Made by a program: the position numbers and the translations under genes. From assembly GCA_903872255.1 (NCBI GenBank), contig CAIQJW010000057.1:1-13204 (forward strand): 13,204 nt of DNA. The letters run 5' to 3'. Positions 1-6,942 of the stretch are shown piece by piece. This DNA comes from an uncultured delta proteobacterium (GTDB taxonomy: Bacteria > Desulfobacterota > Syntrophorhabdia > Syntrophorhabdales > Syntrophorhabdaceae). How positions within the stretch are numbered: the stretch's first letter is position 1; each line of letters starts with the position of its first letter. The notes under the pieces are model-generated. The model saw nothing but the letters and a program-made list of their open reading frames with translations, did no database searches and was not told the origin of the DNA.

Positions 1-231
1 GAGACTGTGTCGCAATTACAATTTCCTCGTCATTCCGGCCTCGGGTACCCTCTGGGTGTTCGGAATCCAAGGTTTTTCTTTTTGAGCCCTTTGAAAACCT
101 TAAAGCCAGAAACAATAATAAAAACAGAACCTTGGATTCCGGATCAAGTCCGGGATGACGGCGGGTTTTTTATGCCGACAGGTACAATATGCCCGCTTTC
201 GATGGTGGACGGGGAATTGCGACACAGTCTC
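1..231. mobile_element. MITE-like non-autonomous element with 17-bp terminal inverted repeats
   Basis: Positions 1-17 (GAGACTGTGTCGCAATT) are the exact reverse complement of positions 215-231. No convincing protein is encoded between them; the only long open frame reads through the inner palindromes and looks like no protein family. Perfect terminal inverted repeats around about 200 bp of non-coding DNA is the structure of a MITE or a deleted insertion sequence mobilised in trans. The left end coincides with the window edge, so the repeat may be longer by one or more bases and no target-site duplication can be tested. The right end abuts the palindrome CCTTAAGG (231-238), so a TTAA or TA target is possible but is only a guess. 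It lies just downstream of the acyl-CoA dehydrogenase gene. Confidence 0.7.
28..160. repeat. Nested imperfect palindromic repeat inside the MITE-like element
   Basis: Two inverted arms are visible. Positions 61-74 (CGGAATCCAAGGTT) pair perfectly with 128-141. Further out, 28-38 (CGTCATTCCGG) pairs with 150-160 with one mismatch. The spacers between inner and outer arms differ in length (22 nt on the left, 8 nt on the right), so the fold would carry an asymmetric internal loop. The right arm (about 130-160) resembles the dispersed intergenic palindromes of many proteobacteria whose spurious translation contains the string PDQVRDD, which this one also gives. It probably occurs elsewhere in the genome, but copy number cannot be judged from this window. 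Confidence 0.65.
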
Positions 232-236
232 CTTAA

Positions 237-260
237 GGCCGGGATGTGAGAGGCCCGGCC
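237..260 (-). terminator. GC-rich hairpin after the acyl-CoA dehydrogenase gene, possible weak terminator
   Basis: Positions 237-243 (GGCCGGG) and 254-260 (CCCGGCC) form a perfect 7-bp stem with a 10-nt loop. It starts five bases beyond the stop codon of the minus-strand operon. Read in the direction of transcription it is followed by TTAAGG rather than a run of T, so it lacks the U-tract of a classical intrinsic terminator. It may stabilise the 3' end or act as a weak terminator. Confidence 0.35.
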
Positions 261-265
261 CGCGC

Positions 266-1408
266 TTAGGCCCGTTTCAAAAGTTCCGACCCGATAATTG
301 CCTTTTCCACTTCTTTTGAACCTTCATATATCTCGACTATCTTGGCATCCCGATAGAAGCGCTGGATGTCATACTCGGCGATATATCCATAGCCGCCATG
401 GAGTTGCAGGGCCTTGTTGACAACATCAACCGCCGTGTCGCCTGCGTTCCATTTTGCCATGGATATCAGGGTTGTGTCGGGAGCGCCCTTGTCGACCGAG
501 TACGCCGCGCGCCAGTAAAGGCCCCGGGCCGCCTCGATCTTCGTCGCCATCTCGGCGATTATGAACTGGATCCCCTGCATGCGGGATAAAGTACCGCCGA
601 ACGCCTTCCTTTTCTTTACATGCGCTATGGCGAGCTCAAGCGCCCCTTGAGCTACCCCGACACCCTGGGCGGCCACATGATTGCGCGTTTTATTGAAGAA
701 GTCCATCAGCTGGTAAAAACCCTGCCCTTCTTTGCCTACGAGATTTTCGAGCGGCGCCTCCACATCAACGAGGCTTATCTCCGCGGTATCTGATGCCCGT
801 ATGCCCATCTTCCCGTGGATCTTGGTTGCCTGATAACCAGGCTGTTTCGTATCAACAAGTATTGCGCTGTGCCTCTTGTGCGGGCTCGGGTTATCCGGGT
901 TTGTCACGCAAAGCACGAGTAGGTAGTCGGCAAGGCATCCGTTCGTGATGAACATCTTTGAACCGTTGATGACCCATTTACCGTCTTTCTGTTCCGCGCG
1001 GGTTTTGATCCCTGCCGCATCACTTCCCGCGTCAGGCTCGGTAATTCCGAAACCCATAATGGCGTCTCCCCTAACTAGCGGGGGCAGGTATTTTTGCTTC
1101 AGGTCTTCCGAACCGAACGCCTGTATCATCTCAGAACCGAAAGTCGTCGAGAGTACGGCCTGGCCGCAGCCCGGGTCAACGCGCCAGAACTCCTCTGCGA
1201 TAAGGGAGTGATCAAAGAAGCCGAGGCCATGCCCGCCGTACTCCTCCTTAATGAAGGTTCCGACGAAACCATACTCGCATGCCTTTTTCCAGATGGAAAG
1301 ATCGAATTCCTCTTTTTCGTCGAATTCCTTCGCCCTTTCCTTGAATTCCCCTTCAGCGAATTCGCGCGCAGCCTGCTTGATGTCCTTTTGTTCCCGGGTG
1401 AGTTCCAT
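266..1408 (-). CDS. Acyl-CoA dehydrogenase (FAD-dependent)
   Basis: A 380-residue protein of standard acyl-CoA dehydrogenase length. These flavoenzymes oxidise an acyl-CoA to the 2,3-enoyl-CoA and pass electrons to electron-transferring flavoprotein. Both family signatures are present: GITEPDAGSD at residues 121-130, and the QLHGGYGY region at 335-342 continuing to RFYRD at 350-354. The catalytic base of the medium- and short-chain enzymes lies in an IYEG motif, and here that glutamate is E362. The domain order is the usual helical N-terminal part, central beta domain (about 120-215) and helical C-terminal part. The start ATG at 1408 has a good AAGGAG site seven bases upstream. It is the last gene of a minus-strand operon, 47 bp after the transporter gene. 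Chain length or substrate (fatty, branched, dicarboxylic or alicyclic acyl-CoA) cannot be read from the sequence. Confidence 0.95.
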   Translation of the reverse strand: MELTREQKDIKQAAREFAEGEFKERAKEFDEKEEFDLSIWKKACEYGFVGTFIKEEYGGHGLGFFDHSLIAEEFWRVDPGCGQAVLSTTFGSEMIQAFGSEDLKQKYLPPLVRGDAIMGFGITEPDAGSDAAGIKTRAEQKDGKWVINGSKMFITNGCLADYLLVLCVTNPDNPSPHKRHSAILVDTKQPGYQATKIHGKMGIRASDTAEISLVDVEAPLENLVGKEGQGFYQLMDFFNKTRNHVAAQGVGVAQGALELAIAHVKKRKAFGGTLSRMQGIQFIIAEMATKIEAARGLYWRAAYSVDKGAPDTTLISMAKWNAGDTAVDVVNKALQLHGGYGYIAEYDIQRFYRDAKIVEIYEGSKEVEKAIIGSELLKRA

Positions 1409-1455
1409 AGATATCTCCTTTGCGCATTAATATCAGAATAGTATTGTCTACCGGC

Positions 1456-2082
1456 TTATTCGGCACCCATGGCCAAAGCTGTAACGGGCGAGGCGGCAGC
1501 AGCAACCTTAGGCGCCGCGAGAGGTTTGCCTACGGGTACGCGCACACCGACGAATTCACCCAGTGAATGAGCCAGCATCCAAAGCGCCCACAGCATGGCG
1601 AGGAAACACGTCCATGCCGCGAGAGGCTTGAGTTCGTGGTAACCAAGGTCTATAAAACCAATGGTAAAAAGAATGATAACACCGAGCGGCGATATGCAAA
1701 ACACAAATCTCGGGGCGCGCAGAAAACCGAGCCCCCATATACCCATGAACGTCCCGAGCAGCATAAACACGTAGCCAAGGATCGGCACGGGTACTCCGAG
1801 TTTGAGGACCGTCATGAGAAAAGATAGTCCGGGGATAAGCATGAAGAGACACCCCATGGTGGCAAGTAAATTGCCGCGCACCCCGACACCCCGGCGCAAT
1901 TCGATTATCCCCGCAATGATCTGTGCAATGCCTCCCGAAAAACAGATCGCGAAAAGGATCGCCGTGTTCTCCTTTGGTACGAGGCCAAGAAAATAGATCC
2001 ATAATATCATCGTTATCATGGCAAACGCACACATTCCCAGCGCATTTGCTCCCGCCCACTGCTGTTCCGATTGCTGCGCCAT
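1456..2082 (-). CDS. SatP/YaaH (GPR1/FUN34)-family small-carboxylate transporter
   Basis: A 208-residue, very hydrophobic protein with about six membrane helices (roughly 15-35, 40-62, 72-92, 97-118, 124-146 and 153-173). The second helix carries GGIAQIIAGIIELRRG, closely matching the family core (GGIAQ..AG..E..KG). This family imports acetate, succinate or related small carboxylates across the inner membrane. The family's N-terminal signature NPAPLGL is degenerate here: only the LG and a following Phe of ANALGMCAF align. Substrate preference may therefore differ from the acetate carriers. The ATG at 2082 follows a purine-rich AAGGGGG site. It sits 21 bp after the acyl-CoA synthetase gene and 47 bp before the dehydrogenase gene, which suggests co-transcription and that it supplies their substrate. 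A urea or amide channel (UreI/AmiS) was considered but fits less well. Confidence 0.75.
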   Translation of the reverse strand: MAQQSEQQWAGANALGMCAFAMITMILWIYFLGLVPKENTAILFAICFSGGIAQIIAGIIELRRGVGVRGNLLATMGCLFMLIPGLSFLMTVLKLGVPVPILGYVFMLLGTFMGIWGLGFLRAPRFVFCISPLGVIILFTIGFIDLGYHELKPLAAWTCFLAMLWALWMLAHSLGEFVGVRVPVGKPLAAPKVAAAASPVTALAMGAE

Positions 2083-2103
2083 AATAAACCCCCTTTTTTT
2101 CGT

Positions 2104-3684
2104 TTATGCCTGAACGTTCGCGTATTGCTCGCGTAATTCCCTCTTTAAGATCTTCCCCGCCGCGTTTCTCGGCAATTCGGGCACAAAATGGACCACCTTG
2201 GGCACCTTGTACCCGGCAATCTTTCCCTTGCAGTATTTCGTGATGTCGGCCGGTTCGATCACGGACCCGTTATTGAGGACGACAACCGCCGCTACCGCCT
2301 CGCCCCAGGTCGGATGCGGCACGCCGATGACGCAGGATTCTTTCACGTGATCGTGTGTGTGAAGGACCTTCTCGACCTCAGCCGGGTAAACATTCTCGCC
2401 GCCCGTTATGATCATGTCTTTCAGGCGGTCGATGACCCGTATATAGCCATTCTCGTCAATTGAACAGACATCTTCCGTATGAAACCATTCACCTTCGAAA
2501 GCCTTTTCCGTTGCTTCTTTCTTGCGCCAGTAGCCGAGCGACATGCCGGGGCCGCGTATGATCATCTCGCCGACACCGCCTGGACCGACGGGTCTTCCCG
2601 TATCATCGATAACAAGGACCTCCATATCGTAGCCCGCCCGGCCGCATGATTCGAGGATCTTCGTATCGCCCCTGTCATGTGCCTCCCTGATATCACGGGC
2701 AGAGAGGTTCGTCGTGACGCCGGTCGATTCCGTTGTGCCGTGATGTTCGCCGAGGATGTTGCCGAACGTATCGATAAATTTCTGATATACCGTCGGGATA
2801 ATGCCTGCCCCGGCGAACCATAACGTTCTCCAGCTTGACAGGTCATATTTGCCGATATTCGGGGAATCGAGGATCATCATGACCATCGGGGTAGCGAACA
2901 TGCCCGCCGTAAGCTTTTCCTTTTCCGTCATGGACAGGAAAAGGTCGACATCCCACCGGGGAAAGATATAGGCCGTGGATGCCGCATAGATATTGCCAAA
3001 GAATGTGTAATGCGCGGTGATATGATACATGGGGCAGACGATAAATACGTGGTCATCCATTGTCAGGTCGTTGTTCTTCGAACATACGCGCCCCGCGTGA
3101 TAGAAGTTGCCATGGGTCTGCATGACACCTTTCGGCAGTCCGGTTGTACCGCTTGTGTACATGAGCATCGCGATGTCATCTTCGAAAACATCCACTACGA
3201 CGTCCGTTGTCGATGAATGCTCGACAAGTTCTTCATAATCGAACCATCCATCCGGCCTGTTTTCGGGACTCCCGAAGTAAATGATCTTCTGCACCGACGG
3301 GATTTTCGACAACATTTGTTTCGTTACCTCGGCAAATTGCTCCTGAACGATCAATATCGAAGGTTCCGCGTCCGATAATACCGCCGCGATCTCGGGAGGC
3401 GCAAGCCTGAAATTGCAGACAACGTAGATAAGCCCTGCATTCGGGACGCTCAGCGCAGTTTCAATATATTCGAAACTGTTCTGGCTCAGGATCGCTACCC
3501 TGTCGCCCTTTCTCGCACCAAGGGCATAAAGGGCGTTTCCCATCCGGTTGACCCGGTCCTTCAAATTCTTATATGTATATTCACCATGTCCTTCGACCTC
3601 TTTCATCGCCACCCTGTCAGGATAGAGCATGGCATTCCTATCGATCAGGGTCCGTATCGTTGAAAATTTCCTTTCTCTTCCCAT
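2104..3684 (-). CDS. AMP-forming acyl-CoA synthetase (AMP-binding enzyme family)
   Basis: A 526-residue adenylate-forming enzyme that activates a carboxylic acid with ATP and CoA through an acyl-AMP intermediate. The phosphate-binding motif YTSGTTGLPKGV is at residues 176-187. The adenine-binding region GEHHGTTES is at 312-320, a variant of the usual YGxTE. The hinge and A8 region (RVIDRLKDMI followed by GGENVYPAEVE) is at 416-438. The C-terminal catalytic lysine lies in the AAGK motif (K511). Length and motifs fit medium- or long-chain fatty acid and aromatic acid ligases, and the exact acid cannot be deduced. The ATG at 3684 has a strong AAGGAGG site six bases upstream. It is the first gene of the minus-strand operon, ahead of the SatP-like transporter and the acyl-CoA dehydrogenase. 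It is divergent from the type VI secretion cluster, and no convincing promoter was recognised upstream of it. Confidence 0.93.
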   Translation of the reverse strand: MGRERKFSTIRTLIDRNAMLYPDRVAMKEVEGHGEYTYKNLKDRVNRMGNALYALGARKGDRVAILSQNSFEYIETALSVPNAGLIYVVCNFRLAPPEIAAVLSDAEPSILIVQEQFAEVTKQMLSKIPSVQKIIYFGSPENRPDGWFDYEELVEHSSTTDVVVDVFEDDIAMLMYTSGTTGLPKGVMQTHGNFYHAGRVCSKNNDLTMDDHVFIVCPMYHITAHYTFFGNIYAASTAYIFPRWDVDLFLSMTEKEKLTAGMFATPMVMMILDSPNIGKYDLSSWRTLWFAGAGIIPTVYQKFIDTFGNILGEHHGTTESTGVTTNLSARDIREAHDRGDTKILESCGRAGYDMEVLVIDDTGRPVGPGGVGEMIIRGPGMSLGYWRKKEATEKAFEGEWFHTEDVCSIDENGYIRVIDRLKDMIITGGENVYPAEVEKVLHTHDHVKESCVIGVPHPTWGEAVAAVVVLNNGSVIEPADITKYCKGKIAGYKVPKVVHFVPELPRNAAGKILKRELREQYANVQA

Positions 3685-4112
3685 AATACCCTCCTTGCGT
3701 GAATTGCTTCAAAGTACGGGCAATTTCGATGCCATACTACATTAACTAATCTTTTCAAGTACTTATTGATTTAGAATTCCAGGGCATACCCGGGATTGGT
3801 TCTAAACGAAACAATTGTCTCTTGATTTCTTATATGAAATTATTCTGCGTTCATCATGGAAAACCATGTATTTGCTTGTTACAGTTGTGAAGTTGGCATT
3901 TCCCGCAGCTGTTTCTTTTGGAATCACCTGGCCCTTCACAATAAATTGCCGGACAGAACCTGCTGTTTCCGGGCAGAACACCGGGGGAAAATTATTAAAC
4001 ATTTAACATTAAGATGGCGTAACCTTTCTTCTTGACTTTATATGCACATCCAAATATTATCTAAAGGAAAATGTCCGTTATATCTCATATGTGGTTGGAA
4101 AAAGAGGTGTGA
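3685..4112. other. Divergent intergenic region, 428 bp, AT-rich
   Basis: This gap separates the acyl-CoA operon (leftward) from the secretion cluster (rightward). The only clear element is the rightward promoter listed separately at 4032-4060. Other visible sequence includes the 8-bp palindrome ACAATTGT at 3811-3818, and the tandem hexamer AACATT at 3998-4003 and 4005-4010 in an A/T-rich stretch that could act as an UP-like element or protein-binding site. Short open frames on both strands here have no credible start site and no recognisable protein character. No terminator and no structured RNA were recognised. Confidence 0.6.
4032..4060 (+). promoter_or_regulatory. Predicted sigma70 promoter of the T6SS cluster
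   Basis: TTGACT (4032-4037) matches the -35 consensus at five of six positions. TATTAT (4055-4060) matches the -10 consensus at five of six, and the spacer is the optimal 17 bp. Transcription would start near 4067, leaving a leader of about 45 nt before the proposed tssJ start. An A/T-rich stretch lies upstream of the -35 box. No correctly spaced sigma54 site was found in the gap, so housekeeping-sigma control is the simpler reading. Confidence 0.65.
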
Positions 4113-4874
4113 TTGGATCAGTCACTTTTTTATCGGGTGAATTATAGGGCAGGAAGGCCATTGACCTGTTATGGTGTGAAGGATGCGAGGGCCGCACGTA
4201 TCAGCCGGACGAAAACGATCCTGACACGATCGGTTCGTATGGCTGTTTCTGTAGCTCTTTGCTGTCTCCTCGCTTCACTGATGTCATGCTCTTCCAGCAA
4301 TAAGGCGCAGGGGAGCGGGAAGGACCAGGGCGCCGAGGCTCCACCCAAGGTTGCCCCGATTGCAAAAAGCGGCCCACAGACCGAGCAAAACGAAAAATTG
4401 ACCACTCTGGGCCTGAATCCCTCACGTCCCTATGCGGCCAAAGCGATCCAGATACATTATCGTGCCGACGAGAACCTCAACCGGTACGAAGAGAAGGCCC
4501 ATTCTCTTATGCTCGTCGTGTATCAGGTCACAGATGTTAAATGGTTTAACGGTTATATAAAGGATGCGGCCGGCCTGGCGACCCTGCTCAGCGCTGAAAA
4601 ACCCGATCAAAGCGTATTGGCGGTTGACCGGTTCTTCATCGAACCGGGCGAAACGAACCAGATCGAACTCGACCGCTACGAGAACGTAAAATGGGTGGGA
4701 ATAGTGGCCGGGTACTACGATCTGGCCCCCGGGCAGGTGACACGGAGCTACGAGATGCCCGTTCTCTTTGAAACGAAAGGAACGTTTTTCAAGACAAATC
4801 AGGCCAAAATGGGACTCCTGGGCATGAACCTCTATTTTGGCCCCAGCAGCATACAGGAGGTGCCAAGCCCATGA
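4113..4874 (+). CDS. tssJ: Type VI secretion lipoprotein TssJ
   Basis: An outer-membrane lipoprotein of the T6SS membrane complex that binds the periplasmic end of TssM. From the TTG at 4113 it is 253 residues. A basic stretch (about residues 23-42) is followed by a hydrophobic segment and a lipobox LMSC with the lipidated cysteine at residue 59. The mature part has the TssJ pattern: LMLVVYQV at the start of the fold, a central LL region, an IEPGE turn, and VGIVAGYYD near the end. The start is uncertain. TTG 4113 has an AGAGGTG site but gives an unusually long pre-signal region. ATG 4239 (residue 43) gives a normal signal peptide and 211 residues but has no obvious ribosome site. The gene ends in an ATGA overlap with tssK, so the two are translationally coupled. 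It is the first gene after the predicted promoter. Confidence 0.88.
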   Translation: MDQSLFYRVNYRAGRPLTCYGVKDARAARISRTKTILTRSVRMAVSVALCCLLASLMSCSSSNKAQGSGKDQGAEAPPKVAPIAKSGPQTEQNEKLTTLGLNPSRPYAAKAIQIHYRADENLNRYEEKAHSLMLVVYQVTDVKWFNGYIKDAAGLATLLSAEKPDQSVLAVDRFFIEPGETNQIELDRYENVKWVGIVAGYYDLAPGQVTRSYEMPVLFETKGTFFKTNQAKMGLLGMNLYFGPSSIQEVPSP

Positions 4875-6244
4875 GTCGGCCGACAAAACCCGTATTCTGG
4901 TACCAGGGGTTGTTTCTCAAATCTCAGCATTTCCAGCAGACCGACCTTTTTCATCAATCATCCCTCGCTCTTTTTCGGGATTATCTCCAGCCCTTCTTCT
5001 ACGGTTCCTGCGGCCACACGGTCGACGAAGGAGCGTTAAGAGAAATGGTCTTCTCGATCTCGGACGGAGAGTTTGTCTTTCAGGACGGGACCTGGGTCAA
5101 AACCGCTGAAAATGCCGTACTTAAACCCCGGTCATTCAAGGATGCCTGGACCAACATGGAGAAGCCTTTCAAGGTATTCATCGGTCTTCGCCGGTGGGAC
5201 CGTGGCGGCAAAAACGTGTTGGAAGAGGGGTCGCCGGACGGCCGGGCCCGTTATGGTATCGACGGGGAGGAGATGAAGGACTATTACCAGGGGGAGTCCG
5301 CCACGGACGTCATGCTTCTCCATCATCTCCTCAGATTGTTCTGGGAGAATGAGATCGCTGATTCAGCTGATTACCATCTCATGCCGCTGGCAATCCTCAC
5401 ATTTAACGGCCAGGACGTGGTCCTGTCGCGTGATTTTGTTGCACCGTCCCTTACCATCTCCTCGGCTGAACCGCTTTTGAAGGTCATGCGCAACGTCAAG
5501 GAGTTGGTCCTTTCCCGGTGCAGCATTCTCGAGGAGTATAAGAACCCCCGGGGTTTTCAGAAGGCGGACCTTCAGGCGGCGTACCTCAATTTTTTCCTTG
5601 CCCTGAATACGCTCAACAGGTATATCCCGCTCTTTGAGCACCTTAACGAGGTTCCAAATATCCACCCCTGGACCGGCTATGGCCTGCTAAGGCAATTTGC
5701 CGGCGAGCTTTCCTCATTTACCGACCGGGTCGACGCATTGGGAAGGCTGGCAAACGGAACGGAGCTCATCCCGCGGTACGATCACGAAAACCTCAGTTAT
5801 TGTTATTCCCAGGTACAGCTCCTGATCGAAGAGATCATCGCCTCGATGATCCTCGGCATGGAGAATATCATTCACTTTGACAGGCAGGACAACTATTTCA
5901 GGGCCCGCATACCTCAGGAGCTCCTCGATAACAGAAACCTTTTTTACATTATTGTTAAATCGGCTGACGATCCGCAGGGTATCCTGGATATGGTGCATCA
6001 CATTGTAAAGGCTGGTTCCGAAGATGAGGTCCCGACGCTTATCACGAGGGCATTGCCGGGGATCCCGCTTGACCAGAAACTGGAAATGCCGCCGGGCCTC
6101 CCCAAGAAACCCGGCATGCTGTGCTTTGAAATAGACCGGACAAATCATTACTGGCACGATATTCTTAAGAACGGCGCAATGGCCATATACTGGCCGGATG
6201 CCCCCGAGGATACGATGATAGAGCTCGCTATCCTCAAACCATGA
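4871..6244 (+). CDS. tssK: Type VI secretion baseplate protein TssK
   Basis: A 457-residue protein of typical TssK length. TssK trimers link the phage-like baseplate (TssEFG) to the cytoplasmic parts of TssL and TssM. The N-terminus carries the family hallmark VFWYQGLFLKSQHFQQTD (residues 8-25), corresponding to the usual W.EG.FL.PQHFQ pattern. The long middle region forms the shoulder and coiled stalk, and the last 120 or so residues should be the head that binds the membrane complex. The ATG overlaps the tssJ stop by four bases (ATGA at 4871-4874). It has a strong AGGAGGT site at 4855-4861 with nine bases of spacing. The protein is cytoplasmic, with no signal peptide or membrane helix seen. 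It is followed after ten bases by tssL. Confidence 0.95.
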   Translation: MSRPTKPVFWYQGLFLKSQHFQQTDLFHQSSLALFRDYLQPFFYGSCGHTVDEGALREMVFSISDGEFVFQDGTWVKTAENAVLKPRSFKDAWTNMEKPFKVFIGLRRWDRGGKNVLEEGSPDGRARYGIDGEEMKDYYQGESATDVMLLHHLLRLFWENEIADSADYHLMPLAILTFNGQDVVLSRDFVAPSLTISSAEPLLKVMRNVKELVLSRCSILEEYKNPRGFQKADLQAAYLNFFLALNTLNRYIPLFEHLNEVPNIHPWTGYGLLRQFAGELSSFTDRVDALGRLANGTELIPRYDHENLSYCYSQVQLLIEEIIASMILGMENIIHFDRQDNYFRARIPQELLDNRNLFYIIVKSADDPQGILDMVHHIVKAGSEDEVPTLITRALPGIPLDQKLEMPPGLPKKPGMLCFEIDRTNHYWHDILKNGAMAIYWPDAPEDTMIELAILKP

Positions 6245-6254
6245 TCTGGTGGCC

Positions 6255-6911
6255 ATGAGATTGATCGACTGTTTTTCGGAATTGCTTGGGTATACCGTTT
6301 ATATTGCCGGCGGTGAACCTTCGACCCTGGAGCTGCCCTACGATGAGGCAGCCGCCCGCTACGAAGGTCTCCTTCAACGCGCCGAGACATTAAAGAGCAG
6401 ACTCCAGGTACCCGAAAAGGATTGGAGCGAAGCGTTTTTCGCCGTATCTGCCCTCATAGACGAAATGATATTGTGCAGTTCATGGCCCGGAAGGGATGCG
6501 TGGCAAACAGCCCAGTTCCAGCATCGTTTCTTTAACACAACAAATGCCGGCTCCGAATTTTTCGAGCATGTAACCAGCCTGGAGCCCGGAAGTGGAGATA
6601 TCCGCGAGGTATATGACTGGTGCCTCGCAATGGGCTTCAAGGGTGCTTATTTCAGGCCCGAGGATTCAGGCGATCTTGAAGAGATCTCAAAGCAGAACCA
6701 GGGCTTCTTAAGGCGCCAGGGAGTTGATCGGGATGTCCTTCACATGTTCCCGGATGCATATGGGGCCGACCGGAAGGACCGGCGCAAGGGTATGTCCGCA
6801 TTGTTCGTGTTCACATTGCTGGCCGGGCTTATCCCCATATTGTTGTTTCTGGGTCTTTACATTTTTTACAGCAATATCCTTAACGGCATCCTTGCCGTTT
6901 ATTTTCAGTAA
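6255..6911 (+). CDS. tssL: Type VI secretion inner-membrane protein TssL (DotU family)
   Basis: A 218-residue DotU/IcmH-family protein that forms the inner-membrane complex with TssM and docks the baseplate through its cytoplasmic domain. The cytoplasmic region includes ALIDEMIL near residue 70, then FFNTTNAGSEFFEHV and YDWCLAMGFKGAY, all in the expected DotU order. A single C-terminal membrane helix lies at about residues 182-207, giving an N-in tail-anchored topology. There is no C-terminal OmpA-type peptidoglycan-binding domain, so anchoring to the wall must come from another protein if it occurs. ATG 6255 is preferred because GGTGG lies close upstream. GTG 6249, two codons earlier, is possible. 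The start is ten bases after the tssK stop, and tssM follows after 31 bp. Confidence 0.93.
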   Translation: MRLIDCFSELLGYTVYIAGGEPSTLELPYDEAAARYEGLLQRAETLKSRLQVPEKDWSEAFFAVSALIDEMILCSSWPGRDAWQTAQFQHRFFNTTNAGSEFFEHVTSLEPGSGDIREVYDWCLAMGFKGAYFRPEDSGDLEEISKQNQGFLRRQGVDRDVLHMFPDAYGADRKDRRKGMSALFVFTLLAGLIPILLFLGLYIFYSNILNGILAVYFQ

Positions 6912-6942
6912 TGGCAGGGTTTCTTAAGGCAGGATAGGATCT

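Noticed and set aside
7..249. Open frame of 80 codons over the left-edge element
   Set aside because: It reads straight through the inverted repeats, its composition follows the palindromes, and it matches the type of spurious protein produced by dispersed intergenic repeats.
1556..2059. Alternative-frame protein of 167 codons within the transporter gene
   Set aside because: It overlaps the transporter on the same strand in another frame and lacks the hydrophobic pattern or any family motif.
1456..2082. Assignment of the membrane protein as a UreI/AmiS urea or amide channel
   Set aside because: Both families are small with about six helices, but the GGIAQ..AG..E core and spacing fit the SatP/YaaH family and no UreI hallmarks were seen. 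No urease or amidase gene is nearby.
3890..3912. Sigma54-like sequence TGGCATTTCCCGCA before the T6SS genes
   Set aside because: The GG and GC elements are separated by 8 bp, whereas sigma54 promoters need 10, so the spacing excludes it.
3802..4006. Short open frames on both strands in the divergent gap
   Set aside because: They have non-ATG or poorly placed starts without ribosome sites, overlap one another on opposite strands, and their translations show no recognisable features.
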